From assembly GCF_016907715.1 (NCBI RefSeq), contig NZ_JAFBCM010000001.1, positions 4,836,001 to 4,900,000 of the forward strand: a stretch of DNA of 64,000 nucleotides. Direction: 5' to 3'. This document shows, one piece after another, positions 9,324 to 19,360 of the stretch. A model generated the notes under the pieces. The model did no database searches and was not told where the DNA came from. It saw nothing but the letters and a program-made list of their open reading frames with translations. This DNA is from Tenggerimyces flavus. Its GTDB lineage: Bacteria; Actinomycetota; Actinomycetes; Propionibacteriales; Actinopolymorphaceae. The first letter of the stretch is position 1; every line of letters starts with the position of its first letter. The translations under genes were made by a program, and so were the position numbers.

Positions 9324-11810
9324 GTGGCCGATGACAGAGTCTCGACCGCGCCGGTGCGTGGCGATACGGAGCGCCCGCAGCCGCGGCCGGTCAGTGCGCC
9401 CGGCACCGGGTCCAGCGTCGCGGCCGCCCGAGCGGCCGCGACTCGCGTGGTGCCCACGCCACCAGCCGAGACTCCGCCGGAGCCCGCTCCGGCCGCCCCA
9501 GAGGAGACCGAACGCAAGCGTGAGCGGCGCGGCCGGGCCAATGGCGCGACCACGTTCGCCGAGGGCTCCCGCCGCGTACGCGACCGCCTAGCCAGGCTTG
9601 GCCGGGGCACCCAGCAGGGCAACCCCGCGCTCGAGCCGCTGTTCCGGATCGTCCGGTCGACCCACCCGCGCGTTGACCTGAGTCAGATCGAGCGGGCGTA
9701 CGTCACGGCCGAGCGCTACCACCGCGGCCAGTCCCGCAAGAGTGGCGACCCGTACATCACCCACCCGGTCGCCGTCGCCACGATCCTGGCCGAGCTCGGC
9801 ATGACCCCGCCGACGCTGTGCGCCGCGCTGCTGCACGACACCGTCGAGGACACCCCGTACACGCTGAACGAGCTCAAGGCCGACTTCGGCGAAGAGATCG
9901 CGATGCTCGTCGACGGCGTCACGAAGCTCGACAAGGTCAAGTACGGCGAGAGCGCGCAGGCCGAGACGATCCGCAAGATGGTCATCGCGATGGCCAAGGA
10001 CATCCGCGTGCTGGTCATCAAGCTCGCCGACCGGCTGCACAACATGCGGACGCTGCGGTACGTCAAGCAGTCCAGCCAGGAGCGCTCGGCCCGCGAGACG
10101 CTGGAGATCTACGCCTCCTTGGCCCACCGGCTGGGCATGAACACGCTGAAGTGGGAGATCGAGGACCTCGCGTTCGCGACCCTGCATCCCAAGCTGTACG
10201 ACGAGATCGTCCGCCTGGTCGCTGAGCGCGCGCCCTCCCGCGACGAGTATCTGGCGAAGGTCGTCGACCGCGTGCAGGCCGACGTGCGGGCGGAGAAGGT
10301 CAAGGCGACGGTCACCGGACGGCCGAAGCACTACTACTCGATCTACCAGAAGATGATCGTCCGCGGCCGCGAGTTCGGCGAGATCTACGACCTGGTCGGC
10401 ATCCGGGTGCTCGCCGAGTCCGTCCGCGACTGTTACCAGGCGCTCGGCGTCATCCATGCGCGATGGAACCCCGTTCCCGGGCGGTTCAAGGACTACATCG
10501 CGATGCCGAAGTTCAACATGTACCAGTCGCTGCACACGACAGTGATCGGGCCGGAGGGCAAGCCGGTCGAGATCCAGATCCGTACGTTCGCCATGCACCG
10601 CCGGGCGGAGTACGGCGTCGCCGCGCACTGGAAGTACAAGGAAGACTCCAACACCGGCATCGAGACCGACCGCTCCGCCGGGCCGAACGACATGGCGTGG
10701 CTGCGGCAGCTGCTCGACTGGCAGAAGGAGACCGAGGACCCGGGGGAGTTCCTCGAGTCGCTGCGGTTCGAGATCAACTCCACCCAGGTTTACGTGTTCA
10801 CCCCGCGCGGCGACGTGTTGGCGCTGCCGGCCGGATCGACGCCGGTCGACTTCGCGTACGCGATCCACACCGAGGTCGGACACCGCTGTATCGGCGCGCG
10901 CGTCAACGGCCGCCTGGTGCCGTTGGAGAGCCAGCTGGAGAACGGCGACCTGGTCGAGGTCTTCACGTCCAAGGCCGAGGGCGCGGGACCGAGCCGCGAC
11001 TGGCTGACCTTCGTCCGTTCGCCGCGGGCGCGCAACAAGATCCGGCACTGGTTCACCAAGGAACGCCGCGAAGAGGCGATCGACCAGGGCAAGGACGCGA
11101 TCGCGCGGATCCTGCGCAAGGAGGGCCTGCCGCTCCAGCGCATGCTCACCCACGACCAGATGGCCGCGGTCGCGCGCGACCTGCGTTTCTCCGACGTGTC
11201 GGGCTTGTACGCCGCGGTCGGCGAGGGCTCGGTCACCGTCCAGGCCGTCGTCCGTCGGCTCGTGCAGGCGCTCGGGGTGGACGAGCAGGAGACCGAGGAC
11301 CTGTCGGCCGCCGGAGCGGTCCTGTCGCCGGAGGCACGGCGCAAGGAACGGCTGCCGAACGGCGACTCCGGCGTGGTCGTGAAGGACGTCTCGGACGTCT
11401 GGGTGAAGCTCGCGAAGTGCTGCACCCCGGTGCCGGGCGACGGGATCGTCGGCTTCGTGACCCGCGGTGCGGGAGTCTCGGTGCACCGCGACGACTGCGT
11501 GAACGTGTCCCAGCTGCAATCCCAGCCCGAACGCATGGTCGCGGTCGAGTGGGCCCCGACGGCACAGTCGCTGTTCCTGGTCCAGATCCAGGTCGAGGCG
11601 CTGGACCGGGCGCGGTTGCTGTCGGACATCACCCGGGTGCTGTCGGACCAGCACGTGAACATCCTGTCCGCGTCGGTGACGACGACCCGCGACCGGGTGG
11701 CGAAGAGCCGGTTCACGTTCGAGATGGGTGACCCGAAGCACCTGGGCCACGTCCTGCGAGCAGTCCGCGGCGTCGACGGAGTGTTCGACGCGTACCGCCT
11801 CACCAACTGA
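9324..11810 (+). CDS. relA: Bifunctional (p)ppGpp synthetase/hydrolase RelA/SpoT
   Basis: Makes and degrades the stringent alarmone. About 828 residues: a disordered Pro/Ala N-terminus of about 100 residues; an HD hydrolase domain ([10 protein letters not shown], near 168); a synthetase domain ([13 protein letters not shown] near 331, then [11 protein letters not shown]-type segment); a TGS domain ([13 protein letters not shown], about 490-550); a helical/zinc-finger region with [10 protein letters not shown]; and a C-terminal ACT domain. GTG 9324 is preferred because gaggag (9313-9318) lies 5 nt upstream; GTG 9318 is in frame but overlaps that SD. It is the long Rsh type usual in actinobacteria. 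Confidence 0.95.
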   Translation: MADDRVSTAPVRGDTERPQPRPVSAPGTGSSVAAARAAATRVVPTPPAETPPEPAPAAPEETERKRERRGRANGATTFAEGSRRVRDRLARLGRGTQQGNPALEPLFRIVRSTHPRVDLSQIERAYVTAERYHRGQSRKSGDPYITHPVAVATILAELGMTPPTLCAALLHDTVEDTPYTLNELKADFGEEIAMLVDGVTKLDKVKYGESAQAETIRKMVIAMAKDIRVLVIKLADRLHNMRTLRYVKQSSQERSARETLEIYASLAHRLGMNTLKWEIEDLAFATLHPKLYDEIVRLVAERAPSRDEYLAKVVDRVQADVRAEKVKATVTGRPKHYYSIYQKMIVRGREFGEIYDLVGIRVLAESVRDCYQALGVIHARWNPVPGRFKDYIAMPKFNMYQSLHTTVIGPEGKPVEIQIRTFAMHRRAEYGVAAHWKYKEDSNTGIETDRSAGPNDMAWLRQLLDWQKETEDPGEFLESLRFEINSTQVYVFTPRGDVLALPAGSTPVDFAYAIHTEVGHRCIGARVNGRLVPLESQLENGDLVEVFTSKAEGAGPSRDWLTFVRSPRARNKIRHWFTKERREEAIDQGKDAIARILRKEGLPLQRMLTHDQMAAVARDLRFSDVSGLYAAVGEGSVTVQAVVRRLVQALGVDEQETEDLSAAGAVLSPEARRKERLPNGDSGVVVKDVSDVWVKLAKCCTPVPGDGIVGFVTRGAGVSVHRDDCVNVSQLQSQPERMVAVEWAPTAQSLFLVQIQVEALDRARLLSDITRVLSDQHVNILSASVTTTRDRVAKSRFTFEMGDPKHLGHVLRAVRGVDGVFDAYRLTN

Positions 11811-11919
11811 TCAGTTATCGAGAAGCAGCCGCACCTACCGCATACACCGCGCTCGTGTTGAAAGCTGTGCGCTAGCACCGATCCGGCGCGTAGATTGCAA
11901 GGGAGGTGCGGGAGGCTCT

Positions 11920-12537
11920 ATGCGGTTTCGGCTGGTTCCGTGGGCAATGTCGCTGGTCATCGTTGGCGCGTTCTCCGGGGTCGCCGCCGCGACCCCCTCG
12001 CCCAAGGCTGACGTCGTGGTGACTGACCAGAAGGTCGACAAACCAGTCGACGAGAGCGATCCGGCGGTCATCCAGGCGCGCAAACACCAGCAGTTCGTGA
12101 ACGACCTCGGTGCTCTGGTCGAGCAGAACCCGCGGATCTACGCCGCCCTCATGGCGCGGCCCGCGGGTCGCTACGAGGTGCTGATCAAGAGCGGGGCGAA
12201 TCGATCGGCCGCGGTCCGCGCGGTGGTTGAGCTGGTGGCGAGGTCGGGCCGTCCGATCGACTCGGTCACGGTCACGGCTGCCGCCCCACGCTCGCGTGCG
12301 GAGCTGCTGGCTCTGCATGCCCGGGTGGACGCGCTGTTGGACGAGCTGCACGCCGCGGGCGCCGACATCGTGGGCACCGGGCCGGACTTCCAGCTCGGCA
12401 AGATCCAGATCGACATCGTGAGCGGCCAGGACGTCGCCGAAAGGGTCCTTGGCCCCCTTGTCGACGACGTCCATTTCGTGCAGAGCGTGATCACGAACCC
12501 CGATCCGAACGCCAAACCGCTTGCCTCGTGGCGTTAG
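11920..12537 (+). CDS. Secreted protein of unknown function
   Basis: I do not recognise this gene. The 205-residue product begins with MRFRLVPWAMSLVIVGAFSG and a VAAA cleavage-type site near residue 24, so it is probably exported by Sec. The mature part is mixed alpha/beta with two similar ferredoxin-like stretches (YEVLIKSGANRSAAVRAVVELV and LGKIQIDIVSGQDVAERVL), possibly a duplicated small domain. There are no cysteines and no catalytic motif. ATG 11920 has a good SD (ggagg) 5-6 nt upstream. It lies alone between relA and a minus-strand cluster. Confidence 0.7.
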   Translation: MRFRLVPWAMSLVIVGAFSGVAAATPSPKADVVVTDQKVDKPVDESDPAVIQARKHQQFVNDLGALVEQNPRIYAALMARPAGRYEVLIKSGANRSAAVRAVVELVARSGRPIDSVTVTAAAPRSRAELLALHARVDALLDELHAAGADIVGTGPDFQLGKIQIDIVSGQDVAERVLGPLVDDVHFVQSVITNPDPNAKPLASWR

Positions 12538-12563
12538 GCGGGCGCCCGCACCGACACGTCAGT

Positions 12564-12776
12564 TCAGCGGCTGGAGCTCGTCAGCTCCGGCGTCGACCGC
12601 TCGGCGTCGCGCTGGCGCGGGACGCTGACAACCAGGCGAGCCGCGGCCGCGGCCCGGCGGCGGTTCCGCCAAGCACGCCACTTCGACGTACGTACAGACA
12701 GTCCTGCGTGCCGCCGGGAAGCTTCCGCCGCCTCGGTCAATTGGCGCAGGACGAACATCTCATATCCGCCGTTCAC
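12564..12776 (-). CDS. Small basic protein (about 70 residues), unknown
   Basis: GTG 12776 is preceded by a good SD (gaggag, 9 nt away). The product begins MNGGYEMFVLRQLTEAAEA and continues with an Arg-rich helix. It looks like the many short Arg-rich actinobacterial proteins with a YEMFVxRQL-like opening; their role is unknown to me. It is transcribed convergently with the secreted protein gene. A 9-bp inverted repeat covers its SD (separate entry). Because it is short and GC-rich, chance coding is not excluded. Confidence 0.5.
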   Translation of the reverse strand: MNGGYEMFVLRQLTEAAEASRRHAGLSVRTSKWRAWRNRRRAAAAARLVVSVPRQRDAERSTPELTSSSR

Positions 12777-12788
12777 GGCGTTTCACTC

Positions 12789-12827
12789 CTCGAAGACATT
12801 CATCAGACGATCAGATACGTCTTCGAG
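12789..12827 (-). promoter_or_regulatory. Hairpin covering the SD of the small 12564-12776 gene
   Basis: Perfect 9-bp arms CTCGAAGAC / GTCTTCGAG (12789-12797 / 12819-12827). In the minus-strand transcript the second arm contains part of the tcgaggag SD. Pairing could hide the ribosome site; alternatively it is a protein-binding palindrome. Confidence 0.35.
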
Positions 12828-12904
12828 ATTACGCGCAGGCGGACCGGCCGAGCGAACCATTTACGCACGGCCCTACCAGGCCAATACCACGGCCCAGCAA
12901 GCGA

Positions 12905-14143
12905 TTATCCGGAGAACTCGTCCAAGGTTTTCTCGGCCTCCGCCAGCCACAAACGCCGGGCTTCCAACGCCTCGGAGGCCTGCCGTTCGGCCCGGGCGTC
13001 GCCACGGGTCTGGGCCGCCGCGAGCTGCGACTCCAGCTTCGCGATCGACGTCCGCAGCTGCGTCACCGTGTCGTTCACCCGCGCTTGGGTCTCCGGGTTG
13101 GAACGGCGCCACTCGTTCTGCTCGGCCGCACGTACGGCCTCCTCGACTCGTCGCAGCCGGGACTCCACGGTCCGGATGGACTCGCGCGGCACCCGTCCGA
13201 CGGCGTCCCAGCGTTCCACCAGCGAACGGAACGCCTCCCGCGCCGACCGATGGTCGCGGACCGGCAGCAACGCCTCGGCCTCGACCAGCAGCGCTTCCTT
13301 CGCGGTGAGGTTCGCGCGGTACTCGGTGTCCTGCTCGGCCAGCGTCTCGTTCCGCGAGGTGAAGAACCGGTCCTGCGCGGCCCGGAACCGCTTCCACAGC
13401 TGGTCCTCGACGTCGCGCGGTGCCGGGCCGGCCGCCTTCCAGCGCCGCATCAGCTCGCGGAACCGCCCGGACGTCGGACCCCACTCGGTCGAGTCGGCGA
13501 GCGTCTCGGCTTCGGCGGCGATCTCTTCCTTGACCGTACGAGAGTCCTCGCGCTGCGCGTTCAGCTCCGCGAAGTGCTGCTTCCGCCGCCGGGTGTACGC
13601 CGTCCGGGCGGAGGAGAACCGGTGCCACAGCTCGTCGTCGGTCGCCTTGTCCAGCCGGGGGAGCGCCTTCCACTGGTCCAGCAGCTCGCGGAACCGCCCG
13701 ACCCCGCCGCGCCAGTCGGTGCCGGCGGACAGCGTCTCCGCCTCGGCGGCGATCGAGGCCTTGGTGTCCTTCGCCTCGTCCAGCTGCCGCCGGCGTTCCT
13801 CGCGCCGCGCGGTCCGCCGCTCGGCGACGACCTTCTCCAACTCGTCCAGCCGGGTCAGCAGCGAGTCGAGGTCGCCGACCGCCTGCGCGGTCTCGACGTT
13901 GCGCCGTTCCCGCCGCACCGCCTGGTGCGCGTCGTCGGGCGCGAGCACGCCGGACGTGATCCGGGAGCCGAGGAGCTCGACCTCGAGCGCGATCGCCTCG
14001 TACTTGCGCTTGAAGAACGCGAGCGCGCCCTCGGGATCACCGACCTGCCACGATCCGACGCGACGCTCGCCAGCCGCAGTGCGCACGAACACCGTTCCGT
14101 CGTCGGCGACTCTGCCCCAGCTGTCCTCTGCGGTTGCGCTCAC
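12905..14143 (-). CDS. DUF349 domain-containing protein
   Basis: 412 residues, almost entirely charged helix, with repeated DUF349 units whose recurring pattern is FRELLDQWKALPRLDKATDD followed by W.RF..A. Counterparts recur about every 70 residues (FRELMRRWKAAG, FRSLVERWDAVG). These predict a long coiled helical repeat protein. The gene neighbours relA and the cyclophilin gene in many actinobacteria. The family function is not established. ATG 14143 gives the usual N-terminus (MSATAEDSWGRVADDGTVFV). It is 21 bp downstream of the cyclophilin gene, so they are probably cotranscribed. Confidence 0.9.
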   Translation of the reverse strand: MSATAEDSWGRVADDGTVFVRTAAGERRVGSWQVGDPEGALAFFKRKYEAIALEVELLGSRITSGVLAPDDAHQAVRRERRNVETAQAVGDLDSLLTRLDELEKVVAERRTARREERRRQLDEAKDTKASIAAEAETLSAGTDWRGGVGRFRELLDQWKALPRLDKATDDELWHRFSSARTAYTRRRKQHFAELNAQREDSRTVKEEIAAEAETLADSTEWGPTSGRFRELMRRWKAAGPAPRDVEDQLWKRFRAAQDRFFTSRNETLAEQDTEYRANLTAKEALLVEAEALLPVRDHRSAREAFRSLVERWDAVGRVPRESIRTVESRLRRVEEAVRAAEQNEWRRSNPETQARVNDTVTQLRTSIAKLESQLAAAQTRGDARAERQASEALEARRLWLAEAEKTLDEFSG

Positions 14144-14164
14144 TGCTCGCTCCTGGTCGACAGA

Positions 14165-15013
14165 TCACTTCTTGGTGATCTTGACATCCTGAATCACTAC
14201 GGCGGTCTTCGGGCTTCCGACTCCCGCCACCGGGCTGGTGCTCGGCGTTACTCCACCTTTGGCGATCTTCTCGACGATGTCGAGTCCTTTCGTCACCTTC
14301 CCGAAGACGGTGACGGGTCGATCGAACGTCGAGGCCTTGCCGTACGTGACGAGGAACTGGCTTCCGCCGCGGTTCGCGTCGCCCGCCATGACCAGGCTGC
14401 CGGCCGGGACGGAGGCCGATTTCTCGTTCTCTCCCGCGAAGATGTACCCCGGCCCGCTCGTCGGGGTCCCGGTCAGCGAGCCGCAGCGCAGGTACGACGC
14501 TTTGGCAGGCGCGGAGGCGAGTTCGGTGCAGGCCGTCTTGTCGAACGCGTTCTTGGTCGCGAGGAAGTCGAACGAGTTCGTCGAGCACGGCGCGACCTTC
14601 GGATCGAGCGTCGCGGTGATCGTGCCCTGGCTGGTGACGATCGAGGCGACGTACGAGGCCGCGAGCGTCGGCTTGGTCGGCGGCAGGCCGACCTCCTTCT
14701 GGTCCGCACCGGCCTCCGCCTGGTAGAGGCACTCGCCGGCCTTCGGCTGCGGGGCAGCGACCGGCGTGGTCGAAGGTGCGACCGAAGGAGCGGAGACCGA
14801 CGGCGAAGGAGTCGGTGTGGCCGCCTCCGATGGCTCGTCGCGCACCAGCAGGTAGACGCCATAGCCACCGGCGATGACCGCGATCACGCCCACGACGGCA
14901 CCGATGACGATCGCTCGCTGCCGGACCTTGCGCCGATGAACGGCGCGAGCCTGCTGCTGGCGCTCCCACTTCTCGCGGGCCAGCTGCCGCTGGCGCTGTC
15001 TCCTACTGACCAC
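14165..15013 (-). CDS. Membrane-anchored peptidyl-prolyl cis-trans isomerase (cyclophilin)
   Basis: 282 residues: a basic cytoplasmic N-terminus (Gln/Arg-rich), TM at about 32-56, a Thr/Pro/Ser linker, then a cyclophilin domain from about 115. The domain includes NSFDFLATKNAFDKT, GSQFLVTYGKAS and VFGKVTKGLDIVEKIA. The typical FHR-type catalytic arginine segment is replaced (ACTELASAPA), so catalytic activity is uncertain. It probably acts on exported proteins at the membrane surface. Its start is divergent from the MBL hydrolase gene. Confidence 0.9.
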   Translation of the reverse strand: MVSRRQRQRQLAREKWERQQQARAVHRRKVRQRAIVIGAVVGVIAVIAGGYGVYLLVRDEPSEAATPTPSPSVSAPSVAPSTTPVAAPQPKAGECLYQAEAGADQKEVGLPPTKPTLAASYVASIVTSQGTITATLDPKVAPCSTNSFDFLATKNAFDKTACTELASAPAKASYLRCGSLTGTPTSGPGYIFAGENEKSASVPAGSLVMAGDANRGGSQFLVTYGKASTFDRPVTVFGKVTKGLDIVEKIAKGGVTPSTSPVAGVGSPKTAVVIQDVKITKK

Positions 15014-15185
15014 GTGGGCGACCTACTCTTCGGCGGAGGAAAACGGCTCGATTGGAGGGTCAGTCTAAGCAAAGGTCCGAAAACCCGCCGGAAGGACGGC
15101 AGCCCCGACGAATCCGGGTCGCAGCCGGCAATCAGCGCTGGGTACGCTCGGTACGCCGCACCCCTCCATTTACTAAGGATCCTTC

Positions 15186-15890
15186 GTGTTCGTCGCCGGC
15201 TTCCCGACCGGGGGCTTCGCCGCCAACTGCTACGTGCTGGCGACCGACCCCGGCACGGAGTGCGTGGTCGTCGACCCCGGCGAGGATGCGGCGCAAGCGG
15301 TCGCCGAGGTCGTCCGCGAGCACCGGCTCAAGCCGGTCGCCGTCGTCCTCACCCACGGCCACCTCGATCACATGTGGGCCGTCACGCCGGTGTGCGGAAC
15401 CTACGAAGCCACCTGCTGGGTCCACCCCGAGGACCGGCACCTGCTCGCCGACCCGCTCGCCGGGATCTCCCCGCAGTGGGCGAGCTCGCTTCTGGGCGAC
15501 GGCGAGAAGTTCGCCGAGCCCGACGACGTCCGCGAGCTCACCGACGGCGTCACGCTGGAGCTCGCCGGCCTGCAGTTCGTCGTCGACCACACCCCTGGCC
15601 ATACGAGGGGGTCGGTGACGTACCGGACGCCGTACGCGGGCGAGGAGATCCCGGAGCTGATGTTCTCCGGGGATCTGCTGTTCGCCGGCTCCATCGGACG
15701 CACCGACCTGCCGGGTGGAGACCATCCGACGATCCTGCGCAGCCTTGCCACCAAGGTGTTGCCGCTCGACGACCGGATCGTGGTCCTGCCCGGCCACGGC
15801 GACCAGACGACCATTGGCCGTGAGCGCCAGACCAATCCGTTCCTCACCGGGTTGGCAGTGCCCGGCGAGGACAGAGGAAAGTTCCATTGA
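15186..15890 (+). CDS. MBL-fold metallo-hydrolase (glyoxalase II-like)
   Basis: 234-residue metallo-beta-lactamase fold protein with the metal-binding THGHLDHMW motif and later [11 protein letters not shown] and FSGDLLF ligands. Members of this clade are annotated as hydroxyacylglutathione hydrolase-like; in mycothiol-using actinobacteria the real thioester substrate is unknown. GTG 15186 has an SD-like taagga 6 nt upstream. The stop overlaps the hisS TTG start, and this gene commonly precedes hisS in actinobacteria. Confidence 0.9.
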   Translation: MFVAGFPTGGFAANCYVLATDPGTECVVVDPGEDAAQAVAEVVREHRLKPVAVVLTHGHLDHMWAVTPVCGTYEATCWVHPEDRHLLADPLAGISPQWASSLLGDGEKFAEPDDVRELTDGVTLELAGLQFVVDHTPGHTRGSVTYRTPYAGEEIPELMFSGDLLFAGSIGRTDLPGGDHPTILRSLATKVLPLDDRIVVLPGHGDQTTIGRERQTNPFLTGLAVPGEDRGKFH

Positions 15891-17149
15891 ACGCGACCTA
15901 TCAAGGCCCCAAAGGGGTTCCTGACTACTTCCCACCCGACTCCCGCGCCTTCAAGGCGGTGCGCGACGCGCTGACCGGTGCCGCGGAGCTGGCGGGCTAC
16001 GACTACATCGAGATCCCCGTCTTCGAGGACACGGCCCTGTTCGTCCGCGGCGTCGGGGAGTCGACCGACATCGTGAACAAGGAGATGTTCACGTTCGACG
16101 ACCGCGGCGGCCGCTCGCTCACGCTGCGCCCAGAGGGAACGGTCGGCGTCCTCCGCTCGATCGTCGAGCACGGCCTGGACCGCGGCCAGCTGCCGGCGAA
16201 GCTCTGGTACGCCGGGCAGTTCTTCCGCGCCGAACGCCCACAGGCCGGCCGGTACCGCCAGTTCCACCAGGTCGGCATCGAGGCGGTCGGCGTGGACGAC
16301 CCCGCGCTCGACGCGGAGGTCGTCGCGATCGCCGACGAGGGGTTCCGCGCGCTCGGCCTCACCGACTACCGCCTCGAGCTGACCTCGCTCGGCTGCAAGG
16401 AATGCCGGCCCGCCTACCGTGAGCTGCTCGTCGCGTTCCTGGAGAAGCTCGACCTGGACGACGAGACCCGGCGGCGCGCACAGCTCAACCCGCTCCGCGT
16501 GCTCGACGACAAGCGCGAATCGGTCCAGAAGCAGCTGACCGAAGCGCCGCTGATCGTCGACCACCTGTGCGCCGAGTGCGCCGAGCACTTCGCGGCCGTG
16601 AAGCGCGGCCTCGACCTGCTCGGGGTGAAGTACGAGCTCAACCCGCGGCTGGTGCGCGGCCTCGACTACTACACGCGGACGACGTTCGAGTTCGTGCACG
16701 CCAAGCTCGGATCGCAGTCCGCGATGGGCGGCGGCGGCCGGTACGACGGCCTGATGGGCGAGCTCGGCGGGCAGGACCTGTCGGGCATCGGCTTCGGGCT
16801 CGGCACCGACCGGACGTTCCTCGCCTGCAAGGCCGAGGGGCTCGAGGTCGGCAACCAGGCGCGTTGTCAGGCGTTCCTGGTGCCTCTGGGTGACCAGGCG
16901 CGGGAGCGCTGCGTAGTCCTCGCCGGTGAGCTCCGTGCACTCGGTGTCAGCGTCGACCTCGCGTACGGCAGCCGCGGGCTCAAGGGCGCGATGCGCGGCG
17001 CCGACCGCGCCGGTGCCGACTACGCGGTCGTGATCGGCGACCGCGACCTCGAGGCAGGCACCGGACAGCTCAAGGACCTGCGTTCCGGCGAACAGATCGA
17101 ACTACCGCTCGCTGACATTGCTCAACAGGTGAAGGAGAAACTCGGGTGA
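15887..17149 (+). CDS. hisS: Histidyl-tRNA synthetase
   Basis: Class II aminoacyl-tRNA synthetase charging tRNA-His. 420 residues. Motif 2 is visible in [21 protein letters not shown], the HisA signature in [15 protein letters not shown], motif 3 in [10 protein letters not shown], and the anticodon-binding domain is at the C-terminus. The start is TTG 15887, overlapping the MBL gene stop and preceded by an AGAGGAAAG SD. The stop overlaps aspS by 4 bp. Confidence 0.96.
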   Translation: MNATYQGPKGVPDYFPPDSRAFKAVRDALTGAAELAGYDYIEIPVFEDTALFVRGVGESTDIVNKEMFTFDDRGGRSLTLRPEGTVGVLRSIVEHGLDRGQLPAKLWYAGQFFRAERPQAGRYRQFHQVGIEAVGVDDPALDAEVVAIADEGFRALGLTDYRLELTSLGCKECRPAYRELLVAFLEKLDLDDETRRRAQLNPLRVLDDKRESVQKQLTEAPLIVDHLCAECAEHFAAVKRGLDLLGVKYELNPRLVRGLDYYTRTTFEFVHAKLGSQSAMGGGGRYDGLMGELGGQDLSGIGFGLGTDRTFLACKAEGLEVGNQARCQAFLVPLGDQARERCVVLAGELRALGVSVDLAYGSRGLKGAMRGADRAGADYAVVIGDRDLEAGTGQLKDLRSGEQIELPLADIAQQVKEKLG

Positions 17150-18909
17150 TCCGCACCCACGAAGCCGGCGTCCTGCGCGCTGAGCACATCGGCCAGAACG
17201 TGACGTTGACCGGGTGGGTGGCCCGCCGCCGTGACCACGGCGGCGTCGCGTTCGTCGACCTGCGGGACGCTTCCGGCGTCGCGCAGGTGGTGATCCGGGA
17301 CGAGCAGGCCGCGCACGGACTGCGCCAGGAGTACTGCCTCCGCGTCGTCGGCGAGGTGAGCAGACGCCCCGAGGGCAACGAGAATCCTGGCCTGCCCACG
17401 GGCGAGATCGAGGTCGTCGTCGACACCGTCGACGTGCTCAGCGAGTCGGCGCCGTTGCCGTTCCCGGTCGAGGAACATCACACGACACCGGTGAACGAAG
17501 AGGTCCGGCTCCGCTACCGCTACCTCGACCTGCGCCGTCCCGACATGGCTGCCAACCTCAGGTTGCGCTCGCGGGTGACCCGGCTGATCCGCGACGTGAT
17601 GGACGACAACTCCTTCCTGGACGTGGAAACGCCGTACCTCACCCGGTCGACGCCGGAGGGCGCGCGCGACTTCCTGGTGCCCGTACGGCTGCAGCCAGGC
17701 AGCTGGTACGCGCTGCCGCAGTCACCGCAGCTGTTCAAGCAGCTGCTGATGGTCGCGGGCTTCGAGCGCTACTTCCAGATCGCGCGCTGCTTCCGCGACG
17801 AGGACTTCCGCGCCGACCGGCAGCCGGAGTTCACCCAGCTGGACGTGGAGATGTCGTTCGGCACCACCGACGACGTGGTCACGCTGACCGAGCAGCTGAT
17901 CGAGCGGATCTGGCGCGAGGTTCACGGTTATCAAGTGACGTTGCCGATTCCGCGCATGACGTACGCGGAGGCGATGCGGCGGTTCGGCATCGACCGGCCC
18001 GATCTGCGCTTCGGGTGCGAGCTCGTCGACTTCACCGCGTACTTCGCGAACACGCCGTTTCGCGTGTTCGCTCCCAAGGGTGACGACTGGCACGTCGGCG
18101 CGGTTGTCATGCCGGGCGGCGCGAGCCAGGCCCGCCGCGAGCTCGACGCGTGGCAGGAGTGGGCGCGCTCGCGCGGGGCCAAGGGCCTGGCGTACGTGCT
18201 CGTGGGAGAGGACGGCGAACTGGGCGGCCCAGTAGCGAAGAACCTCTCCGAGGAGGAGCGCACGGGGCTGGTGGCGCACGCCGGCGCGAAGCCGGGCGAC
18301 TGTGTGTTCTTCGGCGCCGGTACGCGGTCGGAGGCGCTCGGCCTGCTCGCGGCGACGCGGCTCGAGGTGGGGGAGCGGTGCGGCCTGATCGACCACTCCC
18401 GTTGGGAATTCTGCTGGGTCGTCGACGCGCCGATGTTCGAGAAGGTCGTCGCCGATGACGGCACGACGGGGTGGACGGCCATTCACCACCCGTTCACCGC
18501 GCCGACCGCGGAGTGGGTGGACCGGTTCGACAAGGAGCCGGGGGAGGCGCTGAGCCAGGCGTACGACATCGTGCTCAACGGCACCGAGCTGGGTGGCGGT
18601 TCGATCCGTATCCACCAACGCGACGTGCAGCAGCGCGTGTTCGAGGTGATCGGCCTGTCCGAGGAGGAGGCGACGAGCCAGTTCGGCTTCCTGCTCGACG
18701 CGTTCCAGTACGGACCGCCGCCGCACGGCGGAATCGCGCTCGGGCTGGACCGGCTGTGCGCGTTGCTCACCGGCGCGGAGTCGATTCGTGACGTGATCGC
18801 GTTCCCGAAGACCGCGTCCGGCTCGGACCCGTTGACCGGTGCGCCGTCGCCGATCACGGCCGTACAACGACGCGATGCGGGTGTAGACGCGGCGCCGAAA
18901 GTCCCTTAG
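17146..18909 (+). CDS. aspS: Aspartyl-tRNA synthetase
   Basis: Class II synthetase for tRNA-Asp (some bacterial forms also charge tRNA-Asn; not decidable here). 587 residues: N-terminal OB-fold ([22 protein letters not shown]), motif 2 ([20 protein letters not shown]), a GAD insertion domain in the middle, and motif 3 ([13 protein letters not shown]). The TAG stop at 18907-18909 is shared with mobile element D1: TA is target sequence and the G is the first base of the element. Confidence 0.96.
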   Translation: MIRTHEAGVLRAEHIGQNVTLTGWVARRRDHGGVAFVDLRDASGVAQVVIRDEQAAHGLRQEYCLRVVGEVSRRPEGNENPGLPTGEIEVVVDTVDVLSESAPLPFPVEEHHTTPVNEEVRLRYRYLDLRRPDMAANLRLRSRVTRLIRDVMDDNSFLDVETPYLTRSTPEGARDFLVPVRLQPGSWYALPQSPQLFKQLLMVAGFERYFQIARCFRDEDFRADRQPEFTQLDVEMSFGTTDDVVTLTEQLIERIWREVHGYQVTLPIPRMTYAEAMRRFGIDRPDLRFGCELVDFTAYFANTPFRVFAPKGDDWHVGAVVMPGGASQARRELDAWQEWARSRGAKGLAYVLVGEDGELGGPVAKNLSEEERTGLVAHAGAKPGDCVFFGAGTRSEALGLLAATRLEVGERCGLIDHSRWEFCWVVDAPMFEKVVADDGTTGWTAIHHPFTAPTAEWVDRFDKEPGEALSQAYDIVLNGTELGGGSIRIHQRDVQQRVFEVIGLSEEEATSQFGFLLDAFQYGPPPHGGIALGLDRLCALLTGAESIRDVIAFPKTASGSDPLTGAPSPITAVQRRDAGVDAAPKVP

Positions 18910-19086
18910 GGCGTGTCTGGAAGATAGCGTCGGTCATCGCGCGTAGCGCGATGGCGCGCGGCGCATCGCGCCCGGCTGGGTGTGGTGCAGGTCAAGGTCG
19001 TACTCGTCTGTACGTCCGCCGATCTGCAACGCAGCCAGCCGGGATGCGAGGTGTCGCGCGCCAGGCGATATGTTCCAGACCCGCCC
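18909..19086 (+). mobile_element. Family D foldback MITE-like element, copy D1 (178 bp)
   Basis: Ends are near-perfect inverted repeats: GGGCGTGTCTGGAAGATAGCG at the left and, on the opposite strand, GGGCGGGTCTGGAACATATCG at the right (18 of 21). The arms continue inward (TGGCGCGCG..., CCCGGCTGG), so almost the whole element folds on itself, with an extra side hairpin in the left arm (ATCGCGC/GCGCGAT). TA dinucleotides flank both sides (18907-18908, 19087-19088), consistent with a TA target duplication. There is no coding capacity, so it would need a transposase in trans. It has the same length and layout as D2 at 32627. Confidence 0.8.
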
Positions 19087-19088
19087 TA

Positions 19089-19360
19089 TGCCGCAGGGCA
19101 TCCGGTCATCAACGATTTCGCGTGGATGAAATGTTTCCACTTCGTTGTCCGACCGGAAATGGAGTAACGAGCCTCTGTACAGGGAGTAAGCGCGGACGGT
19201 CGCGAGACCGGCACGGAAAGTAGCGCAAAGCGTATACAAATCGTGACCTCACCCGCGCTGTCGGGTCAGAAGGCTTCGTCTATCGTCAAGCAGCGCGTGT
19301 AGGTGGCGTGTGGCCCACTTCGAGTGCCACACGCGGCGAGAGAGGGCGACCAACCAACCG
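19089..19360 (+). other. Leader/promoter region of the peptide transporter operon
   Basis: This is a lower-GC stretch than its surroundings. It contains TATACA at about 19231 and TATCGT near 19280 as possible -10 hexamers, but no convincing -35. A short dyad (GGAAATGG against CCACTTCG-like sequence around 19130-19165) is weak. I see no gene here beyond the disputed extension of the permease start (GTG 19310). Confidence 0.35.

Noticed and set aside
9588-11750. 720-codon antisense frame opposite relA
   Set aside because: Shadow of relA codon bias; no recognisable motif or SD.
13085-15823. 912-codon plus-strand frame across DUF349 and cyclophilin genes
   Set aside because: Opposite strand to two conserved genes; no domain.
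18909-19086. Possible small coding gene in D1
   Set aside because: Short frames in D1 are not kept in D2, while terminal repeats and length are, so a non-coding element is a better explanation.
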